DNA from: Oscillospiraceae bacterium
GTDB taxonomy: Bacteria > Bacillota > Clostridia > Oscillospirales > Ruminococcaceae
Length of the DNA stretch: 64,000 nt
Direction of reading: 5' to 3'
NCBI GenBank assembly: GCA_009783205.1
Contig: WRHO01000003.1
Location: 30,712-94,711, forward strand
Shown: piece by piece, positions 1-8,652 of the stretch
Layout: every line of letters begins with the position of its first letter
How positions within the stretch are numbered: position 1 is the stretch's first letter
Translations under genes and position numbers: made by a program
Notes under the pieces: model-generated
What the model was told of the DNA's origin: nothing
The model's input: only the letters and a program-made list of their open reading frames with translations
The model's database searches: none

Positions 1-141
1 CGTTGGCTCGAGAGCGACCCGTCGGGTTCTGAAATTGTGTCTTTATTGAAAAAAGAGAAGAATCTCACAAAAGAAATCGAGGAAAAGATTAAATCGGGCT
101 TGGAAGCTTTCACTAAGGATTTTGTAAAAAGGATTTCTTGA
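1..141 (+). CDS. atpA: F1 ATP synthase alpha subunit, C-terminal end (partial)
   Basis: Frame 1 is open from the window edge to a TGA at 139-141 and encodes 46 residues. They form a charged helix ending in IKSGLEAFTKDF and fit the C-terminal helix of AtpA, where the family has an EIEGKLK...LDSFK pattern. The position directly upstream of gamma, beta and epsilon genes agrees with the standard F-ATPase order. The rest of the gene lies to the left of the window. Confidence 0.85.
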   Translation, partial: RWLESDPSGSEIVSLLKKEKNLTKEIEEKIKSGLEAFTKDFVKRIS

Positions 142-181
142 GAAAGAGTTTTTTGTGGCTCGGAAAGGCATGGTTATAATT

Positions 182-298
182 ATGGGAAAAGCGGGTTTTA
201 TAATAGGAATTGTATCTTTGATAATAGCTACCGGGACGTTTGCGCTTGTGGTAACCGGTATGCTGTTTAAAAAAATTAATTACTTTTCGGCAGATTAG
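182..298 (+). CDS. possible 38-aa single-span membrane peptide between atpA and atpG
   Basis: ATG at 182 to TAG at 296-298 encodes 38 residues: a short basic start, about 23 hydrophobic residues (FIIGIVSLIIATGTFALVV) and a short polar tail. It therefore looks like one transmembrane helix. A GGAAAGG lies at 162-168, about 13 nt upstream. An in-frame ATG at 170 is almost on top of that site and is less likely. I do not know a conserved gene at this position in atp operons. It could be a real small protein of the membrane ATPase or a chance reading frame. Confidence 0.4.
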   Translation: MGKAGFIIGIVSLIIATGTFALVVTGMLFKKINYFSAD

Positions 299-377
299 AA
301 AACGTCAGGTTGATTGTTTGCCACGAGATTTTTGTCGGCAGACGTGACGTTTTTCTAATTCACACCTTGTCGGTGTG
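297..377 (+). promoter_or_regulatory. structured atpA-atpG intergenic leader (attenuator-like hairpins)
   Basis: An outer stem pairs 297-307 with 345-356 (AGAAAACGTCA with TGACGTTTTTCT). An inner stem pairs 316-322 with 337-343. The right arm ends in a run of five T, so it resembles an intrinsic terminator or processing site. A second hairpin, CACACC-TTGTC-GGTGTG, spans 361-377 and ends next to the atpG ribosome site. Both lie between the stop of the small frame and atpG, so they could set the alpha to gamma expression ratio. That role is inferred. Confidence 0.45.
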
Positions 378-399
378 GGAAAGGCATGGTCTTTGTTAT

Positions 400-1290
400 A
401 TGGCTACCGGTAATATGAAAACAATTAAGCGGCGCATAAAGAGCGTCGGCTCCACCATGCAGATTACTAAAGCTATGGAGCTTGTCGCTTCGTCAAAGCT
501 TCGCCGCGCAAAACAAAAATCAATAGATGCCCGTCCCTATTTCGACGCACAATTCCGTATGCTTACCGAATTGTCGGGTGCGGGAAACGTCGAGACGGTG
601 TTTACGCAAAAGCGATTGCATAAAGAAGACGAGGACATTAAGCGACTCCACATAGTTATTGCGGGCGACCGCGGCTTAGCGGGGGGGTACAATTCATCGG
701 TCTTTAAGCTCGTCGCCGCAGAAAAAGCGGATAAAAAGCTTACAAAAATTATAGCAATCGGGAAAAAATCGGTTGAGTATTTTGAAAAGCGCGGTTATGA
801 TATTGCGGTAAAACGCATAGGCTTAGAAAATATGAGCGCGGGGCATTACTCTGAAATTTCAAATGCGGCAATTAAGCTTTTTGTTGACGGCGAGGTTGAT
901 GAGGTCAAGCTTTTTTACACTAAATTTGTATCTTCCATGGTACAGGAAACGACGAGTATTCCGCTTTTGCCGTTGTCCGGTGAAAACATCAAAAAGCATA
1001 TGGGAACAGATGCTTCGGCGGAGTTAAAGCCGCCTAAGGCAATCACCTATGACCCTACCCCCGAAGCGGTTTTTAACAGAATTATACCGAATTTTCTTTT
1101 AAGCATTATTCAATGTGCTATATCCGAATCGTTTACCTCCGAACAATGTGCGAGGCGGGTTGCTATGGAGAGCGCGTCGGACAACGCCGAGGAAATGATA
1201 GAGAATCTTTCGCTCTTGTACAATCGCGCACGGCAGGAGAAGATTACCAATGAGATTAACGAAATTGTTGGCGGTGCGAACGCGCTGTGA
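400..1290 (+). CDS. atpG: F1 ATP synthase gamma subunit
   Basis: This is the central rotor stalk of F1 that couples proton flow to catalysis in the beta subunits. The 296-residue product has the family N-terminus MxxxNMKTIKRRIKSVGST followed by QITKAMELVASSKLRRA, and the C-terminal rotor helix with SLLYNRARQEKITNEINEIVGGA. The frame is open upstream to 310, but that part has no family resemblance, so ATG 400 is chosen. A GGGAAAGG lies 15 nt upstream. Length matches the usual 285-295 residues. It is followed after 44 bp by atpD. Confidence 0.96.
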   Translation: MATGNMKTIKRRIKSVGSTMQITKAMELVASSKLRRAKQKSIDARPYFDAQFRMLTELSGAGNVETVFTQKRLHKEDEDIKRLHIVIAGDRGLAGGYNSSVFKLVAAEKADKKLTKIIAIGKKSVEYFEKRGYDIAVKRIGLENMSAGHYSEISNAAIKLFVDGEVDEVKLFYTKFVSSMVQETTSIPLLPLSGENIKKHMGTDASAELKPPKAITYDPTPEAVFNRIIPNFLLSIIQCAISESFTSEQCARRVAMESASDNAEEMIENLSLLYNRARQEKITNEINEIVGGANAL

Positions 1291-1328
1291 AAGAATGTAA
1301 CAAATAAAGTTATAGTATGAAAGGGTAA

Positions 1329-2726
<1,398 letters not shown>

Positions 2727-2738
2727 GGAGGTGTTTGT

Positions 2739-3152
2739 ATGACGCCCTTTAATCTAAAAATAATCACCCCGGCGAAGGTTTTTTTCGATGACAAATCCGC
2801 AAATGTTATTGTTCGGACGACCGTCGGCGACGTCGGTATACTCGCTCATCATGAAGCGTATATTGCGGCTCTTCCTACTGGAAAAATGCGCGTAATGGAT
2901 AAGGACGGCAAATATAGAGCCGCCGCCGTTGCCACGGGAACAATCCGCGTGGAAGAGGGCGGTGAAGATGTCGTTATTTTGGCGCAAAGCTGTGAATGGA
3001 AAGAGAAAATAGACATTCCGCGTGCCGAAAAATCCAAGAAAGAGGCGGAGAAGCTCATGGAGGATTCGTCTTTGTCGGATATGGAGCGGGATTTAGCCGA
3101 GCAAAAATATAAGCGCGCAATAAATCGTTTAAGCGTTGCAAATGACGAGTAG
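2739..3152 (+). CDS. atpC: F1 ATP synthase epsilon subunit
   Basis: This subunit caps the rotor and inhibits ATP hydrolysis. The 137-residue product has the N-terminal beta-sandwich (FNLKIITPAKVFFDDKSANVIVRT, then GDVGILAHHE) and a C-terminal two-helix hairpin rich in Lys and Glu, as in the family. A strong AGGGAGG precedes the ATG. It is the last gene of the operon and is followed at once by a bidirectional terminator. Confidence 0.95.
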   Translation: MTPFNLKIITPAKVFFDDKSANVIVRTTVGDVGILAHHEAYIAALPTGKMRVMDKDGKYRAAAVATGTIRVEEGGEDVVILAQSCEWKEKIDIPRAEKSKKEAEKLMEDSSLSDMERDLAEQKYKRAINRLSVANDE

Positions 3153-3157
3153 ATAAG

Positions 3158-3213
3158 TAACAAATAAACAAAAAGAGTTCTCGAATAAGAGAACTCTTTT
3201 TGTTTATTTGTTA
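3158..3213. terminator. bidirectional terminator between atpC and valS
   Basis: A perfect 25-bp inverted repeat (3158-3182 with 3189-3213) has a 6-nt loop, GAATAA. The inner stem is AAAAAGAGTTCTC paired with GAGAACTCTTTTT, so each strand carries a T run after the GC-containing part. It sits between convergent genes, 5 nt after the atpC stop and 8 nt before the valS stop, and can end transcription from both sides. Confidence 0.9.
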
Positions 3214-3221
3214 TCTTTTTG

Positions 3222-5837
3222 TTATTCCAAGCCTTTTATAGAACTTTCGATTATTTTAAGCTTATCATTTGCATTAGCGAGTTTTTGTCGTTCGTTTTCA
3301 ACCTGTGCGGCGGGGGCTTTTGTGATAAAGCCTTCATTTGAAAGCTTTTTGCCGATAAAATCAATGTCCTTTTTTACCTTAGCCAATTCGTTTTTAAGGC
3401 GGGCGGTTTCCTTCTCCCTGTCAACCAAATCGCCCGTTAATATAATAAACCGCGCATGAGAGGTCGGTATAATTGTACAGTTGTCCGATGTTTGAATATT
3501 TTCTTGAATATCGAGTTCTATACACCCCGCCAATTTTTCAAAAAATACATCACACGATTTAAATAAGTCCATTTCCGAGGTTTCAATTTGTAACGGAACG
3601 CGTTTACTCGGCGGAACATTTTTCTCGCTTCTAACCGCTCTGATTTTTCTTATTCCCTCGATTACCTTTTCAAAATCCTCTTCCTCTTTTAAAAAGCACA
3701 GTTCTTCATCATATTCGCACCAGCTTGCAACCATTATGCTTTCGGTTGCTCCCGTCGAATGTGGCATAGATTGCCAAATTTCTTCCGTGATAAACGGCAT
3801 GAACGGGTGAAGAAGCTTTAAAACCCTCTCCATTATGAAAAGTAAAACATGATGCGCGTCATTACGAGATTTTGTAAGCTCAATATACCAGTCACAATAA
3901 TCGTTCCAAATAAAATCGTGAACCTTTCCCGCCGCGATTCCTAAATCATAAGCGTCGAGATTTGCCGTCACCGCCTTGATAAGGCGGTTAAATTTTGATA
4001 AAATCCATTTGTCTTCTATTGTAAGCTTAGATTTATCGGGAAGCTTTATTGTATCAAAGCCGTCGGGGATATTCATGAACACATATCGCGCCGCGTTCCA
4101 CAATTTATTTGCAAAATTACGCGCCGACGTAACCTTTGATTCGCTCCACCTTACATCGCTGTCCTGTGATACGCCGTAAATCATAGTGAGCCGTAGTGCG
4201 TCGGCACCAAATTTATCAATAACGTCGAGGGGGTCAACGCCGTTGCCTAAGGATTTGGACATTTTTCGCCCCTGTTCATCTCGAATTAAGCCGTGTATAA
4301 AAACGTCACGAAACGGGACGTCGTTCATAAATTTCAACCCCGAAAAAATCATTCGCGCAACCCAAAACGGAATAATATCATAAGCGGGGACTATAACGCT
4401 CGTCGGGTAGAAGTATTCAAGCTCGGGCGTTTTTTCGGGGAAACCGAGCGTAGAAAACGGCCATAACGCAGACGAAAACCACGTATCGAGAGTGTCCTCA
4501 TCTTGCAACATTATACCGCCGCATTTGTCACATTTTTCCGGAGCGACCGCCGAAACAATTTGATGTCCGCAATTCTCGTTTTGACAGTAAAACGCAGGTA
4601 TTCTGTGTCCCCACCAGAGTTGTCGCGAAACGCACCAGTCGCGAATGTTCTCCATCCACTGCATATATACATTCTCGAACCGCTTTGATACCCAGTTGAG
4701 ACGCCCGTCGCGTACAACCTCCATTGCGGGGGCGGCGAGTTCCTTCATAGATACGAACCATTGTTGACTTGCGCGGGGTTCAACGACCGTTCCGCACCGC
4801 TGACACCCGCCGACATTGTGTTTGTGCGGCTCTGTTTTTACAAGTAAACCTTCTCCCTCTAAATCCTTAACGACGGCTTTGCGCGCCGCATAACGCTCCA
4901 TTCCCGCGTATTTGCCGCCGTTTTCGTTAATTACCGCAGAATCGTCCATAATGTTGATTAGAGGAAGCGCGTGCCTTATTCCAACCTCAAAGTCGTTAGG
5001 GTCATGTGCGGGCGTGATTTTAACCGCACCCGTTCCAAATTCTTTATCAACATATTCGTCCGCAACAATAGGTATTTCACGGTTCATAAGCGGTAGCTTT
5101 ACGGTTTTCCCTATTAACCCTTTATATCTATTATCGTCGGGGTGAACCGCAACGGCGGTATCGCCGAGAAGCGTCTCGGGTCGGGTTGTCGCAATTTCAA
5201 TATTGCCCGAGCCGTCCGACAACGGATAATTGATATGCCAAAATGAGCCGTCCTTCTCCTCGTATTCGCACTCAATATCGGATATTGAGGTTTTACAATT
5301 GGGACACCAGTTGATAACCCGCTCGCCCCGATAAATCAACCCTTCGTTATATAAATCAATGAATACTTTTTGTACCGCTTTTGAACAACCCTCGTCCATT
5401 GTGAAACGCTCGCGCTCCCAATCGCACGACGAGCCTAATTTCTTGAGCTGACTCACGATTGTTCCGCCGTAAACCCGTTTCCACTCCCATGCGCGCTCGA
5501 GAAAGCCGTCGCGCCCGACATCATCTTTTGTCAGACCTTCGTCCTTCATTGCCGCGACAATGCGCGCCTCGGTCGCAATTGACGCGTGGTCGGTTCCCGG
5601 AAGCCACAACGCGGAATACCCCTGCATACGTTTCCAGCGGATAAGAATATCCTGTAACGTGTTGTCGAGAGCGTGTCCGATATGAAGCTGTCCCGTTATG
5701 TTCGGCGGCGGTATAACTATACAGTACGGTTTTTTTGACTTGTCCGCTTCTGCGTGAAAATAGCCCTTTTTTTCCCAATCTGCGTATATTCTGTTTTCAA
5801 AATCTTTTGGTGAATAGTTTTTATCTAATTGCTTCAT
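3222..5837 (-). CDS. valS: valyl-tRNA synthetase
   Basis: A class I synthetase that charges tRNA-Val in the cytoplasm. The 871-residue product has the HIGH motif in PPNITGQLHIGHALD (about residue 50), the KMSKS loop in GRKMSKSLGNGVDPLD (about 524), Cys-pair zinc sites (CPNC, CQRC, CDKC), the anticodon-binding domain and the C-terminal coiled coil of ValS (ETARLKNELAKVKKDIDF). The ATG follows GAAGGGAC. I looked for a T-box leader upstream and found no T-box sequence or specifier stem, so regulation is not visible. It converges on the atp operon. Confidence 0.97.
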   Translation of the reverse strand: MKQLDKNYSPKDFENRIYADWEKKGYFHAEADKSKKPYCIVIPPPNITGQLHIGHALDNTLQDILIRWKRMQGYSALWLPGTDHASIATEARIVAAMKDEGLTKDDVGRDGFLERAWEWKRVYGGTIVSQLKKLGSSCDWERERFTMDEGCSKAVQKVFIDLYNEGLIYRGERVINWCPNCKTSISDIECEYEEKDGSFWHINYPLSDGSGNIEIATTRPETLLGDTAVAVHPDDNRYKGLIGKTVKLPLMNREIPIVADEYVDKEFGTGAVKITPAHDPNDFEVGIRHALPLINIMDDSAVINENGGKYAGMERYAARKAVVKDLEGEGLLVKTEPHKHNVGGCQRCGTVVEPRASQQWFVSMKELAAPAMEVVRDGRLNWVSKRFENVYMQWMENIRDWCVSRQLWWGHRIPAFYCQNENCGHQIVSAVAPEKCDKCGGIMLQDEDTLDTWFSSALWPFSTLGFPEKTPELEYFYPTSVIVPAYDIIPFWVARMIFSGLKFMNDVPFRDVFIHGLIRDEQGRKMSKSLGNGVDPLDVIDKFGADALRLTMIYGVSQDSDVRWSESKVTSARNFANKLWNAARYVFMNIPDGFDTIKLPDKSKLTIEDKWILSKFNRLIKAVTANLDAYDLGIAAGKVHDFIWNDYCDWYIELTKSRNDAHHVLLFIMERVLKLLHPFMPFITEEIWQSMPHSTGATESIMVASWCEYDEELCFLKEEEDFEKVIEGIRKIRAVRSEKNVPPSKRVPLQIETSEMDLFKSCDVFFEKLAGCIELDIQENIQTSDNCTIIPTSHARFIILTGDLVDREKETARLKNELAKVKKDIDFIGKKLSNEGFITKAPAAQVENERQKLANANDKLKIIESSIKGLE

Positions 5838-6052
5838 TTAAGCCGTCCCTTCATGAATAATAATTAATTATATCATATTTTTTGAATCAGATTATTTTAT
5901 TAGAATTCTTGCGAAACTAATACAATCTATCAAAATTACAAATACCGGTGATAAGATTGAATCTCAACCCGAAACATCTTCTGCGATTACGATAACGCTC
6001 TGATAAAATTTTGAATCTCTTAATAAAACCGATGGCGTGTTCATTTGTAACA

Positions 6053-6143
6053 CGTTCACTTGATATCGTAAATTCCCAGATTAAACTCCACCTCCACGTC
6101 CACTGTGGAATTTACTTTGGGAATTTACTCGTTCACTTGATAT
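6053..6143. repeat. 63-bp palindromic insert flanked by 14-bp direct repeats
   Basis: This is the only structured part of the 363-bp gap 5838-6200. The 14-mer CGTTCACTTGATAT occurs at 6053-6066 and again at 6130-6143. Between them lies an imperfect 23-bp inverted repeat, 6069-6091 with 6105-6127 (outer arm TAAATTCCCA with TGGGAATTTA), around a 13-nt pyrimidine-rich loop. A hairpin between direct repeats has the form of a tiny non-autonomous insertion with target duplication. It is non-coding. I see nothing else in the gap apart from AT-rich DNA at 5840-6050. Confidence 0.55.
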
Positions 6144-6200
6144 TATACATATTGCACAAATATCAAACTAAAATTTGTCTATAAATCGTTAACAATCCCC

Positions 6201-6938
6201 TTATTTATCAGAAGTAATCAATTCCTTAGATTTCAACAATTTTATTTCATCTTCGTGTTGTTTTATTGTCTGCTTAAGTCTTATATTTTCTTCAATAACG
6301 ATTTCCAATTTATCATACAATATCGTATTTTTATTTTTTAGATTAGTATTTTGTCTATTGGTGTTATCAATAACATTTTTCAATTTTATATTATCCTTGT
6401 TCAACCCATTAAACGAACAATAAAAGTCATAAAAATAATTTTTAAATATTATTCTTTCTATTGTTTTAAACATAATACCGTTTATATCAATAGAAGTGTT
6501 ATATTTCTTAATAAATCTCTTGGAACTAATTGTTCGTAAATCTCGTAAACTTAATACTGAATCATGAGTTATGAAATCAAAATCATCACATTTCAACAAC
6601 CAAAAGTCACTATCTTCATTTTTATTGTTTTCACAATAAGCATTTCTATGTGGTTCTTTATCATCTCTATAAGAACATATTGGGAGTACATACAAAAGAC
6701 ACTTTCCAAGTCCAACTACTAATCCTTTATGTTCATAAGACATTTCAGGAAAATGATTTTTACCGAAATCAAACAAGCATACTTCACCTTTAACCAAAGA
6801 AATATTGGAATTATTTAATAATTTCTCATTTGCCCACCTATAGTCGGAAAGCGAAAAACGTCTTAATTCATCTGAGTTCTCCATACGAAAAGCAACTTGG
6901 TTCGTTATACTTTGTGCTTTTAAATATCCTTTATACAT
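6201..6938 (-). CDS. MazF/PemK-like protein with C-terminal coiled coil (putative RNase toxin family)
   Basis: The 245-residue product has a MazF/PemK-like beta core: KGEVCLFDFG at about 50-60, GLVVGLGKCLLYVLPICS at about 73-90, and a segment FWLLKCDDFDFITHDSVLSL at about 112-131 that fits the fold's second half. From about 180 to the end it is a heptad-rich, Asn/Lys-rich coiled coil. MazF proteins cut mRNA or rRNA. Whether this one still does cannot be told, because the catalytic residues are not clear by eye. It is much richer in A+T than its neighbours and has no antitoxin gene beside it, which suggests recent acquisition. Confidence 0.5.
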   Translation of the reverse strand: MYKGYLKAQSITNQVAFRMENSDELRRFSLSDYRWANEKLLNNSNISLVKGEVCLFDFGKNHFPEMSYEHKGLVVGLGKCLLYVLPICSYRDDKEPHRNAYCENNKNEDSDFWLLKCDDFDFITHDSVLSLRDLRTISSKRFIKKYNTSIDINGIMFKTIERIIFKNYFYDFYCSFNGLNKDNIKLKNVIDNTNRQNTNLKNKNTILYDKLEIVIEENIRLKQTIKQHEDEIKLLKSKELITSDK

Positions 6939-6964
6939 AAATAAAATCCATTCGTAAGTAAATA

Positions 6965-6988
6965 AGGGTATAGATATCTCTATACCCT
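6965..6988. promoter_or_regulatory. palindrome upstream of the MazF-like gene
   Basis: AGGGTATAGA (6965-6974) pairs with TCTATACCCT (6979-6988) around a 4-nt centre. It lies 26 nt upstream of the minus-strand start codon at 6938 and has no T run after it on either strand. An operator is therefore more likely than a terminator. The rest of 6989-7156 shows only AT-rich sequence. Confidence 0.4.
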
Positions 6989-7156
6989 AAGCGACTTTCA
7001 AAAATAAATGTTAAATCCTATTAAAAGACAACAAATACTTCCTCCGTCAAAGTTTGCTGTGGATAAATGGCTTATAGGCATCATTATAAATAAATTTCAG
7101 CCTCATCAGCCTTATATCGGTATTATATCATATCAATTTATCAATGTCAAGCGTTT

Positions 7157-8557
7157 TCAAAAAATATAATCATTAATAATATTTATCAACATTTCGTTGA
7201 GCATTTGAACGCGATATGAGTCTATTTCCGGTTCGGCGTGCGGGTTGCCGACGCCCGAATGGTCGGTCAAAAACGTGAACACTCCACCGGTCATTATCGC
7301 AAAGGTACGCAAAAGAAACTCAGTATCGAGGTCGTAGCTGCTTCCGTTTCCGCTCGCCATGACGGGGACAATACGGATACCCGCGTTTGCCGCCTCCGCA
7401 AGCGTTGCTTTTAAACTCTCAATAACCCTGCGGTTGTTGTGAGCGGGCGCGTCGGTAACCAAAAGCATTATTTTTACCGAATCGTTATTCCAATCGTGTT
7501 CGTATACCGCGTTAAACAATGCTTCGTCTAAAGCCTCGGGCCAATCGCCGCCGCCCGACGCACTCTGTTCACCTAAAACGCGGATTGCCTTTCGTATATC
7601 GGTGGTGAACTCATATGGAAGTATTACATATTCGTCACCGCTGTCGCGGTAAAAGTTTACCGAAAGACGGGTGGATATGTTCGAGTTTTCGCGACGCACC
7701 TCGTTTATGACGTCTTCGAGTTCAACTTGAAGATATTTCAATTCGTCGCCCATTGAGCCGGTTGTATCGAAAACTAACATTAAATCGAGAGATTTTTGTG
7801 GGGTTCGCGGCGCGGGGTTACTAATGTTGACCTCGATAAAGTCCGAATCCACCTCTATTAAGCTCCCCGAATTAACCCTAATATAATCCTTTGAGGCGCG
7901 GTTTTGGCTTTTTTGCTCGCCGAACAAATACGCCGTTCCGTTATGGTCGGTACGCGCGCTCCACAAAAGCGTTTCCGAACGAGACCCCCTCTGTCCCTCT
8001 GTAACATTAATAAGCTCAACCTTAACATTACGCAATGGGGTTCCGCTCCTCGTAACGCAGACTTCAATGCGCTCGGTCGGGTACAATTGCCAACGGGAGA
8101 GCATATTTCCCCATACCGAGCTTTTCGAGAATTGTCCCGTTTCAAACAAATCGACAAACTCGCCCCAATTGTGATTATCCCGCCACTCGCCCGCGGTGAG
8201 CGTACCCGCCGAATACTCGGGAATCTGCACCTGTTTCCCGCCCATAATGTGACCGGGTTTTCTGTCCGCTCTTTCGCCGTTGTATTCGCCGTCTACATCT
8301 GCGTCAACATTTTCGGCGACATGATACTCGACAGCGTCATCATACTCATACTCATAATCATTAACGGCGTCATTGTTACCCGCGTCCATGTCGCGGCGGT
8401 CGTTATTTGCGGGTTCGTCATTGTGTTCGCCGGCATACGGCACTTCTTGTTCTGCGTTTTTCGCGCCGCCACGGGTATAATCCTCGTTGTTACAGGCGGT
8501 CATAATAAGACTCAGCAACAAAACGACAGTTACGGTAAATATTTTTAGATTTTTCAT
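7157..8557 (-). CDS. VWA-domain lipoprotein
   Basis: The 466-residue product starts with a lipoprotein signal: MKNLKIF, a hydrophobic run, and the lipobox LIMTAC with the Cys at about 22. An acidic, Asn-rich linker follows (to about 100), then a domain with LRNVKVELINVTEG resembling a small Ig-like fold, and a von Willebrand factor A domain from about 255 to the end. The VWA has a complete MIDAS-type motif, DTTGS, and the later DAPAH. Start ATG 8557 is chosen because AAAGAGGTG lies just upstream; a GTG nine bases earlier is part of that ribosome site. It is probably a surface-anchored metal-dependent adhesion protein. Confidence 0.8.
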   Translation of the reverse strand: MKNLKIFTVTVVLLLSLIMTACNNEDYTRGGAKNAEQEVPYAGEHNDEPANNDRRDMDAGNNDAVNDYEYEYDDAVEYHVAENVDADVDGEYNGERADRKPGHIMGGKQVQIPEYSAGTLTAGEWRDNHNWGEFVDLFETGQFSKSSVWGNMLSRWQLYPTERIEVCVTRSGTPLRNVKVELINVTEGQRGSRSETLLWSARTDHNGTAYLFGEQKSQNRASKDYIRVNSGSLIEVDSDFIEVNISNPAPRTPQKSLDLMLVFDTTGSMGDELKYLQVELEDVINEVRRENSNISTRLSVNFYRDSGDEYVILPYEFTTDIRKAIRVLGEQSASGGGDWPEALDEALFNAVYEHDWNNDSVKIMLLVTDAPAHNNRRVIESLKATLAEAANAGIRIVPVMASGNGSSYDLDTEFLLRTFAIMTGGVFTFLTDHSGVGNPHAEPEIDSYRVQMLNEMLINIINDYIF

Positions 8558-8652
8558 ACTCGGCACCTCTTTCTTTAGATGTTCTCTTATAGCAGTTCCC
8601 TTATACTATTAACACAATTTGGAAAACTAAAAGGTTGCACGAGAATGTTATA

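Noticed and set aside
310..399. Extended start of atpG at 310
   Set aside because: The extra 30 residues do not resemble AtpG, and they overlap the intergenic hairpins; ATG 400 gives the conserved N-terminus.
5838..6200. T-box leader in front of valS
   Set aside because: Neither the T-box sequence nor a specifier stem was found upstream of the valS start; the only structure is the small palindrome.
7904..8548. Plus-strand frame opposite the VWA lipoprotein
   Set aside because: It lies fully antisense to a gene with a clear lipoprotein signal and VWA motif; its translation shows no family.
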